In this document: in pieces, positions 1 to 8,950 of the stretch
Position numbering within the stretch: position 1 is the first letter of the stretch
Layout: each line of letters opens with the position of its first letter
Assembly: GCF_003149085.1 (NCBI RefSeq)
Contig: NZ_QGDT01000001.1
Coordinates: 310,001 to 374,000, forward strand
Direction: 5' to 3'
From: Dyadobacter jejuensis
GTDB lineage: Bacteria > Bacteroidota > Bacteroidia > Cytophagales > Spirosomataceae
Length of the DNA stretch: 64,000 nt
Notes under the pieces: model-generated
Seen by the model: only the letters and a program-made list of their open reading frames with translations
The model's database searches: none
Told to the model about the DNA's origin: nothing
Position numbers and translations under genes: made by a program

Positions 1-339
1 GATAGAAGGCATCTGGGGGAAATCTCCCTGCAAAGCCACTTTGATGCGTACAAACGCGTTGCGGCTGTAGGAGAAAAGGTGGTAAACGAGGGTGAAATCG
101 GCGTGTGTTGTTCGGTGGGCTACGAAGGCACCCCGGCTGCGCTCGTCTATGGCCGTCAGGTCATAGAGGAAATGGAAGGGCTGCCTGATGGTATGCTTTA
201 GGTGACTGAGTACCTGCTGTAGGAGTTCTTTTTTTACCCAAAATGTTGGGCAAGACTTGGGCCTATTGGACGGAGCGGCCTGGACCCCTTCTCCAAATAG
301 GGTGCTAAGTGATAATTCCAAGTCCGAATCTGTTTCCAT
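1..339 (-). CDS. nuoC: NADH-quinone oxidoreductase subunit C, 5' part (runs off the left edge)
   Basis: The minus strand is open from an ATG at 339 to the first base of the window (113 codons, no stop). The translation contains FHFLYDLTAIDERSRGAF and LVYHLFSYSRNAFVRIKV, the N-terminal half of the 30-kDa (NuoC/Nqo5) subunit of respiratory complex I, which sits in the peripheral arm next to NuoD and NuoB. It starts 41 bases after the nuoB stop, in the usual A-B-C order, and an AAGGAG-like stretch lies about 20 bases upstream of the ATG. The residues up to about 25 are acidic and variable, as usual in this family. Whether the gene is a separate nuoC or a nuoCD fusion cannot be told, because the 3' part is missing. 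Confidence 0.9.
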   Translation of the reverse strand, partial: METDSDLELSLSTLFGEGVQAAPSNRPKSCPTFWVKKELLQQVLSHLKHTIRQPFHFLYDLTAIDERSRGAFVAHRTTHADFTLVYHLFSYSRNAFVRIKVALQGDFPQMPSI

Positions 340-380
340 GGCTGTGTGGAGGTTAGGTCTCCTTATAGGGCTGTGGGGCC

Positions 381-1019
381 TTAGATGGAGTCGGGTGTGC
401 GTATGTCGGTCCAGTTTTTCCGCTCTGCTCTTTTCTCCTCTTTCATGTTTCGCTGTTCCGGTTTTATGATTCCCTGAGGGCCAATGGCCCAGCTCAAGGG
501 GCGTTGTTCTTTTCCTACGGTGTCGGCCAGGAGCATAAGCCCTTGTAAGAAGGCGTCGGGTCGGGGAGGGCAGCCCGGTACGTACAGGTCCACAGGCAGA
601 AATTTATCCACTCCCTGTACCACACTGTATATATCGTACATGCCCCCAGAGTTAGCGCAGGAACCCATAGAAATAACCCATTTAGGTTCCATCATTTGTT
701 CATGCAATCTTTTGATGATAGGGGCCATTTTGACGAATACAGTCCCTGCCACGACCATCACGTCGGACTCGCGCGGTGTACCGCGTATAACCTCCGCGCC
801 AAAGCGGGCTACGTCGTATTTGCTGGTAAGGCTGGTGGCCATCTCTACAAAGCAGCAAGATAGCCCGAAATGAAAGGGCCATATCGAGTTCTTCCGGCCC
901 CAGGCTACCAGATCCTGTACGGTTGTCAGCAGGATACTTTGCTCGAGTGAATCGACTGTCGATCCCGTCCCACCGATGGTTTTGGCGGGTTCGGTAGGTT
1001 GGGTTAGCCACCAGTTCAT
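381..1019 (-). CDS. nuoB: NADH-quinone oxidoreductase subunit B
   Basis: This 212-residue protein is the complex I subunit that holds the terminal [4Fe-4S] cluster N2, which passes electrons to quinone. The cluster ligands are visible as the tandem cysteines C55-C56 in [10 protein letters not shown]121 in [12 protein letters not shown] and C150 in VPGCPPRPD. The core (residues about 35-175) matches the family; the N-terminal 30 residues and the charged tail (KEEKRAERK) are lineage-specific. The ATG overlaps the nuoA stop by four bases (ATGA), so the two are translationally coupled within the nuoA-B-C operon read leftwards. Confidence 0.97.
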   Translation of the reverse strand: MNWWLTQPTEPAKTIGGTGSTVDSLEQSILLTTVQDLVAWGRKNSIWPFHFGLSCCFVEMATSLTSKYDVARFGAEVIRGTPRESDVMVVAGTVFVKMAPIIKRLHEQMMEPKWVISMGSCANSGGMYDIYSVVQGVDKFLPVDLYVPGCPPRPDAFLQGLMLLADTVGKEQRPLSWAIGPQGIIKPEQRNMKEEKRAERKNWTDIRTPDSI

Positions 1020-1450
1020 AGCTCAGGTTGGTTAAGGATTCGTTTCTTATAGGCTTTCAATATCCGTTTTCCATTAGGGCCAAAGTCGAGGGCTCCTATG
1101 CGCCATTCGTAGAGTAAAACGGCGAAAAGCAGACCTATAAATACGGAGATTCCCACATAGCCTGCCCATCCAAGCTCCTTAAAAGCAAGGGCCCATAACA
1201 CTATAAAAACCACTTCAAGGTCGAAAATGACGAAGAGCATCGCCACTAGGTAAAACTGGGCAGAAAACCGCAACCGGGCTGTGCCCGTGGGCAGAATGCC
1301 CGACTCATATGGCTGGCCCACGGCTCGGCTACGGTTCTGTTGTCCCAGGAAGTAGGATAACGTGAGTATGAATGTCAATAATACGCCCACTAATAGGGCA
1401 TAAATCCAGAAGCTCCAGTCGGGAGTTAAGGCAGTGTGTGTATAGGGCAT
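1016..1450 (-). CDS. nuoA: NADH-quinone oxidoreductase subunit A
   Basis: This 144-residue membrane subunit of complex I is the first gene of the nuo operon. Three hydrophobic helices are visible (about residues 12-34, 66-90 and 95-115). The conserved family segments are present: [33 protein letters not shown] contains the P-x-E-S-G motif and the acidic FDLE at the start of the second helix, here given only as a description of key residues Y49-G52 and D77-E79 region. NuoA helps form the quinone-site/membrane-arm junction. A rho-independent terminator of the preceding CBS gene lies just upstream, so the nuo operon probably has its own promoter between about 1451 and 1540. Confidence 0.95.
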   Translation of the reverse strand: MPYTHTALTPDWSFWIYALLVGVLLTFILTLSYFLGQQNRSRAVGQPYESGILPTGTARLRFSAQFYLVAMLFVIFDLEVVFIVLWALAFKELGWAGYVGISVFIGLLFAVLLYEWRIGALDFGPNGKRILKAYKKRILNQPEL

Positions 1451-1463
1451 AGCTTTCCGTATT

Positions 1464-1516
1464 TAAAAAATAAAACCCCTCATGAAACGGTCTTTTTTAA
1501 ACGGCACCGCTTCATG
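1464..1516 (-). terminator. Probable terminator of the CBS-domain gene
   Basis: Read on the minus strand, CATGAAGCGGT (1516-1506) pairs with ACCGTTTCATG (1491-1481) with a single mismatch, and is followed by a T-rich run (GGGGTTTTATTTTTT). It lies between the stop of the CBS gene (1544) and the nuoA start (1450). Confidence 0.55.
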
Positions 1517-1543
1517 CGAGCGTTGCTTCACTGCTACTAGCTA

Positions 1544-1975
1544 TTAGATACCTGTAATGTAATGCTTAAGATTACCGATGATGTATTCCTGATCCTCTAT
1601 GATATACTTCACCACATCACCAATGGAGATGATGCCGATCAGCACTTCGTCGTCAATAACGGGCAGGTGTCTGATGAATTTTTGAGTCATATACTCCATA
1701 CATTCTTCTATGGAGGTGTCAGACGTTACAGTGGCCGAATTGACCGTCATAATGGTGCCTACCGGCACGCTTTTGGACGAGAGTCCTTTTAAGATGACCT
1801 TACGCGCATAATCACGCTCTGTTAGGATGCCTACATACTTCTCCTGTTCCATCACAAGGAGCGCACCGATGTTCTTCTCCAACATCAGCTCTAAGGCTTC
1901 ATAAACAGTCGTTTCGGGGCCAACCGAAATGGGGACTGTTTTCTTTTGTTCTAAAATATTCCTCACTTTTCCCAT
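1544..1975 (-). CDS. Two-CBS-domain protein
   Basis: This 143-residue soluble protein consists almost entirely of two CBS repeats (about residues 8-62 and 74-132), forming one Bateman module. Typical CBS strings are GALLVMEQEKYVGILTERDY in the first repeat and IRHLPVIDDEVLIGIISIGDV in the second. Stand-alone CBS pairs bind adenine nucleotides or similar ligands and act as sensors or as regulators of partner proteins. No partner domain is attached here. The gene is transcribed alone, with a terminator before nuoA, so neighbourhood gives no specific partner. Function beyond ligand sensing is not known. Confidence 0.9.
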   Translation of the reverse strand: MGKVRNILEQKKTVPISVGPETTVYEALELMLEKNIGALLVMEQEKYVGILTERDYARKVILKGLSSKSVPVGTIMTVNSATVTSDTSIEECMEYMTQKFIRHLPVIDDEVLIGIISIGDVVKYIIEDQEYIIGNLKHYITGI

Positions 1976-2140
1976 AATTCTCTCCTTTCTCTCTACAAAT
2001 TCAGCACGCTTACAGGTAGGTATAAATCTAACTTTATTAGTTTTAAAAAGCTAATATTTAAAGAAATATTTGTACTAAAATATATAAATAGGAAGTAAAA
2101 ATGCTGGGTTACTAGGTTATAGAGATTATAAGGGGCCTAT

Positions 2141-2665
2141 TTATTCGTTGATCAGGCAGCCGATAGCCTCCGTTTTCCTTACCAGGATGGGGGCTCCTTG
2201 AAGGCCGGCCTCGAGGGCATTTCGGAGGTAGGCAGCCGTAGCTTTTGGGCGATTTTTCCCAAGGGCATAATACCAGTTGTCGATCGCACCTTGATACAAG
2301 GTTTGCCCAATGCCCGATACTAACACGACTTCGGGCATGGTCGTGGCGCCATATCGCTTGGTAGTGATGTGCGCGGGGTCAGTGCGCCCCTTTAAGGGAA
2401 CTTTATACTTGACAAAAAATTTCTTAATCTCGGCATCAGTCACCGTATAAGTGGGGAATATAGCTTCAAAAGTTACGCCCTTGGGCTCATAGTCGGCTAT
2501 CAGGTTCCTTATCTCCCGCATATACGACTGGGTGATGGGGCATTCAGGATCTAAAAACAGCAGGACCCTAAGTTTAGATGGCGCGGTGTGGGTGGGCTCT
2601 TGAGCCCACAAGGTACTGGGCTGAAGCCATAAGGTGAAGAGCAAAAGGAGCCATGTAATACGCAT
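2141..2665 (-). CDS. Exported thioredoxin-fold (redoxin-like) protein
   Basis: From the ATG at 2665 this is a 174-residue protein with a clear signal peptide (MRITWLLLLFTLW...LWAQ, cleavage after about residue 21). The mature part has a thioredoxin-like strand ending in FLDPECPITQSYMREI, with a single redox-type cysteine C42, and the cis-proline region TTMPEVVLV. This resembles the AhpC/TSA-like redoxin domains found next to c-type cytochromes in planctomycetes and Cytophagales. A second cysteine is near the C-terminus (AIGCLINE). In-frame earlier starts exist (ATG 2707, GTG 2737) but would bury the signal peptide, and the GTG lies inside a long hairpin. Precise substrate unknown. Confidence 0.75.
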   Translation of the reverse strand: MRITWLLLLFTLWLQPSTLWAQEPTHTAPSKLRVLLFLDPECPITQSYMREIRNLIADYEPKGVTFEAIFPTYTVTDAEIKKFFVKYKVPLKGRTDPAHITTKRYGATTMPEVVLVSGIGQTLYQGAIDNWYYALGKNRPKATAAYLRNALEAGLQGAPILVRKTEAIGCLINE

Positions 2666-2719
2666 GGCGGTGCGTGGCTCGAGGACTTTTGAATAATGAG
2701 ATGCCATGGTGTTAAGTAG

Positions 2720-2771
2720 AAATTGTATCCGTCTCACACCGAATCTTCTTTTGGTGAGATGGATACAATTT
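2720..2771. repeat. Long inverted repeat (18-bp stem) between argH and the redoxin gene
   Basis: AAATTGTATCC-G-TCTCAC (2720-2737) is complementary to GTGAGA-T-GGATACAATTT (2754-2771), with one G-T wobble and a 16-base loop. It follows the argH stop on the minus strand, so it may end argH transcription, but no good T-run follows on either strand. Confidence 0.7.
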
Positions 2772-2784
2772 AGATAAAAAACCG

Positions 2785-4122
2785 TTAGGGAACAAGGAGT
2801 TCCGCTAATGCCCGGGCCGTTTGGTCCATCTTGAATTGGGCTATTTCTTGGGCCATACGTTGGCCTATTTGTTCATTTTGCAAGTTTCCAATACTTCCTT
2901 CATGGCTGTGTTGCAGGTTGCGGGAAGCCTGGTAAGTGCCGTCGCCTATTTCGGCACCTACTTGTCGGTAGGCGTCTCTGAAGGGAACTCCGTTGATGAC
3001 CAGCTCATTGACTCTTTCTACACTAAACAACAGGTCGTATTTGGCATCGGCCAGAAGCTCTTGTTTGACTTGCATATGTTCCAGCATAAAATTGGCGATG
3101 TCGAGGCAGTCCAATATTTCGTCGAAAGCGGGCATAAGGATCTCCTTAAGCAGCTGCATGTCGCGGTGGTAGCCCGACGGCAGGTTGCTCAATACCATCG
3201 TAACTTCCATGGGCAGGGCCTTCATGCGGTTGGTTTTGGCACGTAATAGCTCCGCTACATCCGGGTTTTTCTTATGGGGCATAATGCTACTTCCGGTAGT
3301 CATGTCGTCGGGAAGGACTATGAACCCGAAGTTCTGGCTGTTATAAAGGCAAACATCCATGGCCAATCGGGATAGGGTGGCCGCCAGCGAGGCTATAGCG
3401 GATAAGGCCGCTTGCTCGGTGCGCCCCCGGCTCATTTGGGCATATACTACGTTGTGGTGCATGCCTTCGAAGCCTAGGAGGTCGGTGGTCATCTGGCGGT
3501 TCAGCGGGAAAGACGAGCCATATCCAGCTCCTGACCCCAAGGGGTTCCTATTGGCTAGTCTAAAGGCACCATTCAGTTGCACCACGTCGTCGATAAGCCC
3601 TTCGGCATAGGCGCCAAACCACAGTCCGAAGGAAGAAGGCATGGCGATTTGTAAATGGGTGTATCCAGGAAGCAGGTCGTTTTTATGTTGATCGGACCGG
3701 CGTATCAGCGTTTGGAAAAGCTTGTCGGTAGCCTCTACTACTTCAAATAGGCGATGACGGGTAAAGAGCTTCATGTCTACCAGTACTTGGTCGTTACGGG
3801 AGCGACCGCTATGGATTTTCTTTCCGGTGTCGCCAAGTTTACGGGTGAGCATCAGCTCTACCTGAGAGTGGACGTCTTCTATACCCTCCTCTATCACGAA
3901 GCTACCATCTTGGGTTTGGGTATAAATATGGCGTAGCTCCTGTTGTAGAGCGCTGAGTTCTTCTTGGGTCAATAAGCCTATGGACTCCAGCATGCGTGCA
4001 TGTGCGAGGTTGCCCAGTACATCAAATTCGGCTAAAAATAGATCGAGTTCTCGGTCGCGTCCTACGGTAAAGCGCTCGATTTTTTCGGCGGTAACGGTAT
4101 TTTCTTTCTGCCAGAGTTTCAA
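2785..4122 (-). CDS. argH: Argininosuccinate lyase
   Basis: ArgH splits argininosuccinate into arginine and fumarate, the last step of arginine synthesis. The fumarase/aspartase-superfamily signature GSSIMPHKKNPD is present (about residues 277-288), as are HSGRSRNDQV and the TGSS loop. The chosen start is TTG at 4122, giving MKLWQKENTVTAEKIERFTV, which matches the usual beginning of the family (445 residues). An in-frame ATG at 4164 would add 14 residues that have no counterpart in the family. The gene appears to be transcribed alone; other arg genes are not in the window. Confidence 0.95.
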   Translation of the reverse strand: MKLWQKENTVTAEKIERFTVGRDRELDLFLAEFDVLGNLAHARMLESIGLLTQEELSALQQELRHIYTQTQDGSFVIEEGIEDVHSQVELMLTRKLGDTGKKIHSGRSRNDQVLVDMKLFTRHRLFEVVEATDKLFQTLIRRSDQHKNDLLPGYTHLQIAMPSSFGLWFGAYAEGLIDDVVQLNGAFRLANRNPLGSGAGYGSSFPLNRQMTTDLLGFEGMHHNVVYAQMSRGRTEQAALSAIASLAATLSRLAMDVCLYNSQNFGFIVLPDDMTTGSSIMPHKKNPDVAELLRAKTNRMKALPMEVTMVLSNLPSGYHRDMQLLKEILMPAFDEILDCLDIANFMLEHMQVKQELLADAKYDLLFSVERVNELVINGVPFRDAYRQVGAEIGDGTYQASRNLQHSHEGSIGNLQNEQIGQRMAQEIAQFKMDQTARALAELLVP

Positions 4123-4301
4123 GATTATAGAGTCGTTTTGCGGTGAAAGTACCTCCGGGCCCATGGTATGGCCCTAGGGTAGCGGAATAATAAAGCTACA
4201 AAACTAATCAGCTTTTAGCAGGAAATGAATAATTGCCGCTCCTTTTAGGAGTTTGGTGCCGCGAAGGTTTCTTGCTAGTTTCAGAAACTAGCTCATGCGA
4301 C

Positions 4302-4805
4302 TTAGTGAACCAAGCGGCGAATGGCTACGAGGCGTTTACGGTAATAGTCGGCCTGAAGTAGGTCGTAGCGTATCCCTCCCTTAAAAGCGGCATGAATAAA
4401 ACGGACAGAATTAGGCCCTATATCGGTAATGATACCTACATGGCCTATCGAGCTTTTGGTGCTTTGGCCTTTAAAAAATACCAGGTCCCCAGGCTTGGCA
4501 TCTTCTAGCCTTACGGCGTCGCCATGGGAGGCTTGCTTGGCACTGGAGTGCGGGAGTAGGATATCGAATTGTTGGTAGCAATAGCGTACAAACCCCGAAC
4601 AGTCGAAGCCCTTGAGGCTGCTCCCCCCGGCCCGATAAGGAATATGGAGCTGCTTGGCGGCAAACTGTATCAGATGCTCCGTGGTGGTGAGGCTGTCCTG
4701 GGCCGGGGACCCTTGGAAGTGAGCTGGGCCCATAGCCATGGTACCATGGCTAAATATTCCGAGGAGCATCAGCGGCATCAGTATTCGGGAAAGTTTGTCT
4801 AGCAT
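4302..4805 (-). CDS. Exported NlpC/P60 family peptidoglycan hydrolase
   Basis: This 167-residue protein has a signal peptide (residues 1-24, ending GTMAMG) followed by an NlpC/P60 cysteine peptidase domain. The catalytic cysteine is C69 in FDCSGFVRYCY, the catalytic histidine H122 in GHVGII, and a third polar residue H138 in FIHAA. Such enzymes cut gamma-D-glutamyl-diamino acid bonds in cell-wall peptides. There are no SH3 or LysM targeting domains, so it is the minimal form common in Bacteroidota. It is divergent from purM and probably monocistronic. Confidence 0.9.
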   Translation of the reverse strand: MLDKLSRILMPLMLLGIFSHGTMAMGPAHFQGSPAQDSLTTTEHLIQFAAKQLHIPYRAGGSSLKGFDCSGFVRYCYQQFDILLPHSSAKQASHGDAVRLEDAKPGDLVFFKGQSTKSSIGHVGIITDIGPNSVRFIHAAFKGGIRYDLLQADYYRKRLVAIRRLVH

Positions 4806-4951
4806 AAGAGTGAATAGGAATCTAGGTATGGGTTGCCCAGTGAGGTCGGAGTACTGGTGAACCCTCGCTCATTTGGTGATGCAAATATAAGCAGTAAATG
4901 GATCTGAGAAGCACTAGGCATATTTTTCGGCTTCAGGACCCGCTTTTTTAC

Positions 4952-4959
4952 TACTTTTG
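4952..4959 (+). promoter_or_regulatory. Bacteroidota -7 promoter element before purM
   Basis: TACTTTTG matches the TAnnTTTG consensus and lies 27 bases before the purM ATG. The -33 element is poor (only T-rich sequence around 4924-4929). Confidence 0.5.
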
Positions 4960-4986
4960 TAGCCTGAAACAGCAATAATATTAAGC

Positions 4987-6159
4987 ATGAATAGCTCAGA
5001 CCGGTATCTACAACGCGGTGTTTCCGCCTCCAAAGAAGACGTACACAAGGCCATTGAAAAGATCGATAAGGGGATTTTTCCTAAAGCCTTTTGTAAAATT
5101 GTTCCCGATATTTTGGCGGGAGATCCTGCCTATTGTACCGTGATGCACGCCGATGGGGCGGGTACAAAAACCTCCCTCGCCTACCTCTATTGGAAGGAAA
5201 CGGGCGATATATCGGTTTGGAAGGGCATCGCTCAGGATGCTATTGTGATGAATACCGACGATTTGCTTTGTGTAGGGGCTACGGGACCTATGTTGTATTC
5301 GTCTACCATCGACCGAAATAAGAATAAGATTCCTGGGGAAGTAATTGCCGAAATTATTAATGGAGCCGAGGAGGTCCTTGAGATGTTGAGAAGCTACGGG
5401 GTGGAGATTCATAGCACCGGTGGGGAGACCGCCGATGTGGGTGACCTCGTCAGGACGATCACCGTCAACAGTACCGTGATGGCCCGTATGAAGCGCTCGG
5501 AAGTGGTGGATAATGCCAATATCCAGGCCGGTGATGTGATCGTAGGGCTGGCTTCCTATGGACAAGCTACTTACGAAAACGAATATAATGGAGGGATGGG
5601 TAGTAATGGGCTCACCTCGGCACGGCACGACGTGCTAGGGAAGTACCTGGCTCAGAAATACCCAGAAAGTTACGATCCCGAAGTAAGCGAAGAGCTGATT
5701 TATAGTGGATCTAAGAGCTTAACCGATGCTATAGAGGGAGCACCGGTGAATGCAGGAAAGTTGATTCTTTCGCCTACCCGTACCTACGCTCCCGTGGCCA
5801 AAGCGCTGTTAGACGAAATGCGGGCGGATATCCATGGAATGGTACACTGTTCGGGTGGAGCACAGACGAAGATCTTACATTTTGTGGATCAGCTACATAT
5901 TATCAAGGATAACCTATTGCCTGTACCGCCGTTATTTGCTCTTATCCAAAAGGAAAGTGGTACCAGCTGGCAGGAAATGTATAAAGTATTCAATATGGGA
6001 CACCGTCTGGAGCTTTATTTGGATGAGGCCAAGGCCCAGCGGGTGATCGAGATTTCGGAGTCTTTTGGTATCCCGGCGCAGATGATCGGTAGAGTGGAGG
6101 CATCGGAGAAGAAGGCCCTAACCATCAGCAGTGAATACGGGACTTTTCAATACGAATAA
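4987..6159 (+). CDS. purM: Phosphoribosylformylglycinamidine cyclo-ligase (AIR synthase)
   Basis: PurM closes the imidazole ring of AIR from FGAM and ATP in purine synthesis. The protein (390 residues) is of the long Bacteroidota type: it starts SDRYLQRGVSASKEDVHKA, with the conserved HADGAGTKTSLAYLYWK (ATP/metal-binding DGxGTK), and MNTDDLLCVGA. STGGETADVGD is the family glutamate/aspartate-rich motif. N-terminal AIRS and C-terminal AIRS_C halves are both complete. The gene stands alone between a divergent peptidase gene and a convergent transporter, with a strong shared terminator behind it. Confidence 0.96.
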   Translation: MNSSDRYLQRGVSASKEDVHKAIEKIDKGIFPKAFCKIVPDILAGDPAYCTVMHADGAGTKTSLAYLYWKETGDISVWKGIAQDAIVMNTDDLLCVGATGPMLYSSTIDRNKNKIPGEVIAEIINGAEEVLEMLRSYGVEIHSTGGETADVGDLVRTITVNSTVMARMKRSEVVDNANIQAGDVIVGLASYGQATYENEYNGGMGSNGLTSARHDVLGKYLAQKYPESYDPEVSEELIYSGSKSLTDAIEGAPVNAGKLILSPTRTYAPVAKALLDEMRADIHGMVHCSGGAQTKILHFVDQLHIIKDNLLPVPPLFALIQKESGTSWQEMYKVFNMGHRLELYLDEAKAQRVIEISESFGIPAQMIGRVEASEKKALTISSEYGTFQYE

Positions 6160-6174
6160 TAAGCTTATAATAAC

Positions 6175-6212
6175 AAAAAAGGCCTTTTGCATCATGCAAA
6201 AGGCCTTTTTTG
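6175..6212. terminator. Bidirectional terminator between purM and the SulP transporter gene
   Basis: A near-perfect hairpin, AAAGGCCTTTTGCA-TCA-TGCAAAAGGCCTTT, flanked by A-run and T-run, so it can serve both convergent genes. Confidence 0.9.
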
Positions 6213-6227
6213 TGTAAACCAGAGTCG

Positions 6228-7760
6228 CTATACCACTACATGATAAGTAGGGTCTTCGATGATGTTAACGTCTATCACCTCATTGGCATTTTGCAAGAGG
6301 GCACGGCAGTCGGGACTCAAATGTTTCAGATGAATCTTTTTGCCGGCTTTGTGGTACCTTTCGGTAATCTTATTGAGGGCTTCTATACCCGACATATCGG
6401 TGACCCGGCTTTCGGAAAAGTCGATGACCACCTCTTGAGGATCGGATAATACCTCAAACTTTTCGTTGAAAGCCACCACAGAACCGAAAAAGAGCGGGCC
6501 ATAGATCTGGTAATGCTTTACGCCCTTGTCGTCGACGAACTTTTTGGCACGGATACGCTTAGCATTTTCCCAGGCGAACACCAAAGCTGAGATAATTACC
6601 CCTACTAAAACGGCCAGGGCTAGGTTATGTAGCAAGACGGTAACGGCCGCTACCAGCATTCCTACAAAAATATCGTGGCGGGGCATCCGGCCGATCATCT
6701 TAAAGCTAGCCCACTCGAAGGTGCCTATAGCCACCATGATCATTACGCCGGTAAGGGCTGCCATGGGAATCTGTTCGATCAGGCTCGACCCGAACATGAT
6801 AAAAATCAACAGCAATACCGACGCTACGATACCAGAAAGCCTTGCTCTAGCGCCTGAGGAGATGTTGATCAGGCTCTGGCCGATCATGGCGCAACCGCCC
6901 ATCCCCGAAAATAACCCAGAGAGCATATTGGCCGCTCCTTGGGCTATTGCTTCTCTGTTACCACTACCCCGGGTTTCGGTGATTTCGTCGATCAAGTTGA
7001 GGGTAAGCAAGCTTTCTATCAGCCCTACTCCGGCTACAATGGCGGCATAAGGGAGGATGATCTGCAAGGTTTCCAAGTTAAAAGGAACCATGGGAATATG
7101 AAAAGGAGGGAAACCGCCTTGAATGGAGGCGATGTCGCCTACAGTACGGGTGTCGATACCTAGTCCGATCACAATGGCCGAAATGGTAAGGATAGCCGCT
7201 AAGGATGCGGGTATCGCCTTGGTGAGCTTGGGGAGTCCCCATATAATGAGCATGGTAATCGATACCAATCCCAACATGGTATATAGTGGCGTTCCGCTGA
7301 GCCAACTCGTGTTACCAGCAGCATCTACCTGCTGGAACTGGATGATTTGGGACATGAAAATTACGATGGCCAATCCATTAACGAAGCCGAACATAACCGG
7401 ATGCGGTACCAGGCGAATGAATTTGCCAAGCTTAAACAAGCCTGCTAAAACCTGTATAGCACCGGCTAGTACGACGGCGGCAAAAATATATTCCACTCCG
7501 TGTGTTTTGGCTAGCGCCACAATGACCACCGCTACGGCACCTGTAGCTCCTGAAATCATGCCGGGACGGCCTCCAAAGATAGAAGTGATAAAACCCATGA
7601 CGAAGGCGGCATAAAGTCCCGTAAGGGGCGATAAGCCGGCTATCAAGGCGAAAGCAACCGCCTCCGGAATCAGGGCTAGGGCTACTGTAAGCCCCGATAG
7701 GACTTCGGTTTTATAATTTACTTTTTGGGTAAAATCAAATAGATTTAAATATCCTTTCAT
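6228..7760 (-). CDS. SulP-family anion transporter with STAS domain
   Basis: This 510-residue inner-membrane protein has the SLC26/SulP core: the signature segment PEAVAFALIAGLSPLTGLYA near residues 33-52, then SGATGAVAVVIVALAK, and roughly 10-12 hydrophobic helices up to about residue 395. The C-terminal STAS domain (about 405-505) contains VVIDFSESRVTDMSGIEALNKI. Family members move sulfate, bicarbonate or other anions, often with sodium or protons. The short loop and length resemble bacterial bicarbonate/sulfate transporters, but no sulfur-assimilation or carbonic anhydrase gene lies next to it, so the substrate is open. Confidence 0.93.
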   Translation of the reverse strand: MKGYLNLFDFTQKVNYKTEVLSGLTVALALIPEAVAFALIAGLSPLTGLYAAFVMGFITSIFGGRPGMISGATGAVAVVIVALAKTHGVEYIFAAVVLAGAIQVLAGLFKLGKFIRLVPHPVMFGFVNGLAIVIFMSQIIQFQQVDAAGNTSWLSGTPLYTMLGLVSITMLIIWGLPKLTKAIPASLAAILTISAIVIGLGIDTRTVGDIASIQGGFPPFHIPMVPFNLETLQIILPYAAIVAGVGLIESLLTLNLIDEITETRGSGNREAIAQGAANMLSGLFSGMGGCAMIGQSLINISSGARARLSGIVASVLLLIFIMFGSSLIEQIPMAALTGVMIMVAIGTFEWASFKMIGRMPRHDIFVGMLVAAVTVLLHNLALAVLVGVIISALVFAWENAKRIRAKKFVDDKGVKHYQIYGPLFFGSVVAFNEKFEVLSDPQEVVIDFSESRVTDMSGIEALNKITERYHKAGKKIHLKHLSPDCRALLQNANEVIDVNIIEDPTYHVVV

Positions 7761-8457
7761 AAGCTAGTTTGAATGGGGTATTGGTTTTAATAAATGTTCA
7801 TAGAAACCTTAGAACCCAACTGAATGGCTCTAAATATTCGTCTAGACAATGTCCTTCCATAGGAATATGAAATGCCTTGTCCAAACTTATCGGACGTAGC
7901 AGCGCTCTTTAAAGTGACTTTAGGTCCCTTAATTGATGCTTTTGTCCTTAAGAAAAATGTGGGGTGAACGTCAGGGTGGAGTACAAGTTTTCATGAGGCA
8001 ATTCGGATAACTAAAGGTTGAAGGCTTTGTGTGAAATATAACGAAACTAATAATTAGTCTGAATGGGAAGTTGATCTTTCGGTTGCATATGTATAAGCCT
8101 GCCTGCTATCCCAATAACGGGTGCAAGTTAGCTAAAATTTCTTGAAATGTACTTATCCTTAGTCTAGTAATGCCTAATTGTCAAGGTTTAGGGTCTAGGT
8201 TGGAGGGATTTCGAGGGAAGCTGGATTCCTTTAGAATGGGTTGATGGGTTAATATAATTTTACTATAATATATAATTTATTCAATAAATAGTGGGGTTGT
8301 AGGTAATGGCATCGTCCCTGGTAATCCGGCAACTGGCGCGATTTTATAGGGCTTGCCAAGAAAAAGTAGGGGGCTAGGGCCTGGGCTTATCTATTGCAAT
8401 TGGCTTGTTTTCTGCCTAATTTGATGGGACGATATTGCTACTTTCAAATGGAGTAAA
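7761..8457. other. 697-bp gene-free divergent spacer
   Basis: Lies between the divergent SulP (minus) and TfoX-like (plus) genes. No convincing open reading frame, tRNA or strong terminator hairpin was seen. The segment around 8250-8295 is very AT-rich and may hold promoter sequence. A long coding-like stretch on the minus strand at 8416-8781 is a shadow of the TfoX-like gene. Confidence 0.6.
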
Positions 8458-8823
8458 ATGGCTTATAACGAACAATTGAGCGAACGAATTAGGGAAGAGC
8501 TGGCGCAGGTGCCCCTTGTAGAAGAGCGGTATAGGTTTGGAGGGGTATGCTATATGGTCGACAGTAAGATGTGTGTAGGAGTGGTCAAAGATGAAATGAT
8601 GTGCAGAATTGGCCCAGAAATGTATGAAATGGCCCTTGAGAAGTCTGGCTGCAGGGAAATGGTGTTCAATGGTCGCCCCATGAAAGGGTATGTATTTGTG
8701 GGGGTGGAAGGGTACCGTCGTCGAGCAGACTTTCAATATTGGATTGGCCTCTGCCTTCGTTATAACCCCGAGGCGAAGCAATCGGTAAAGAAAAATAAAA
8801 AATGGGCTGAGGTAAGCGCTTGA
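8458..8823 (+). CDS. TfoX/Sxy N-terminal domain protein
   Basis: This 121-residue soluble protein has the TfoX N-terminal domain layout: MAYNEQLSERIREELAQV, then YRFGGVCYMVDSKMCVGVVKDEMMCRIGPE, then GRPMKGYVFVGVEG, and a lysine-rich tail. In gamma-proteobacteria TfoX/Sxy activates competence genes, but this short single-domain form is widespread in bacteria without known competence and its role is not established. It carries the domain across almost its full length and has no C-terminal TfoX domain. It is preceded by a long gene-free spacer and followed by an unrelated carboxylase gene. Confidence 0.85.
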   Translation: MAYNEQLSERIREELAQVPLVEERYRFGGVCYMVDSKMCVGVVKDEMMCRIGPEMYEMALEKSGCREMVFNGRPMKGYVFVGVEGYRRRADFQYWIGLCLRYNPEAKQSVKKNKKWAEVSA

Positions 8824-8950
8824 TATAATTGATATAAGTAGGGTGTGGAGTGCTTTTAGGTACGTAGCAGAACCTTACCCGGTAAGTGGCTTTGGTTTGG
8901 ATTCTATCCTAGATTGCTTACCTTAATTTTCAAACAGAAAATAGATTGAT

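Noticed and set aside
2141..2737. Longer GTG-started form of the redoxin protein
   Set aside because: The GTG lies within a long hairpin arm and the extra residues would precede the signal peptide.
5008..5628. A 206-codon open frame on the minus strand
   Set aside because: It lies opposite purM, which is certain; composition (many H, G, R, I) is typical of an antisense shadow.
8416..8781. A 121-codon open frame on the minus strand in the TfoX-like region
   Set aside because: The plus-strand frame has a recognised domain over its full length.
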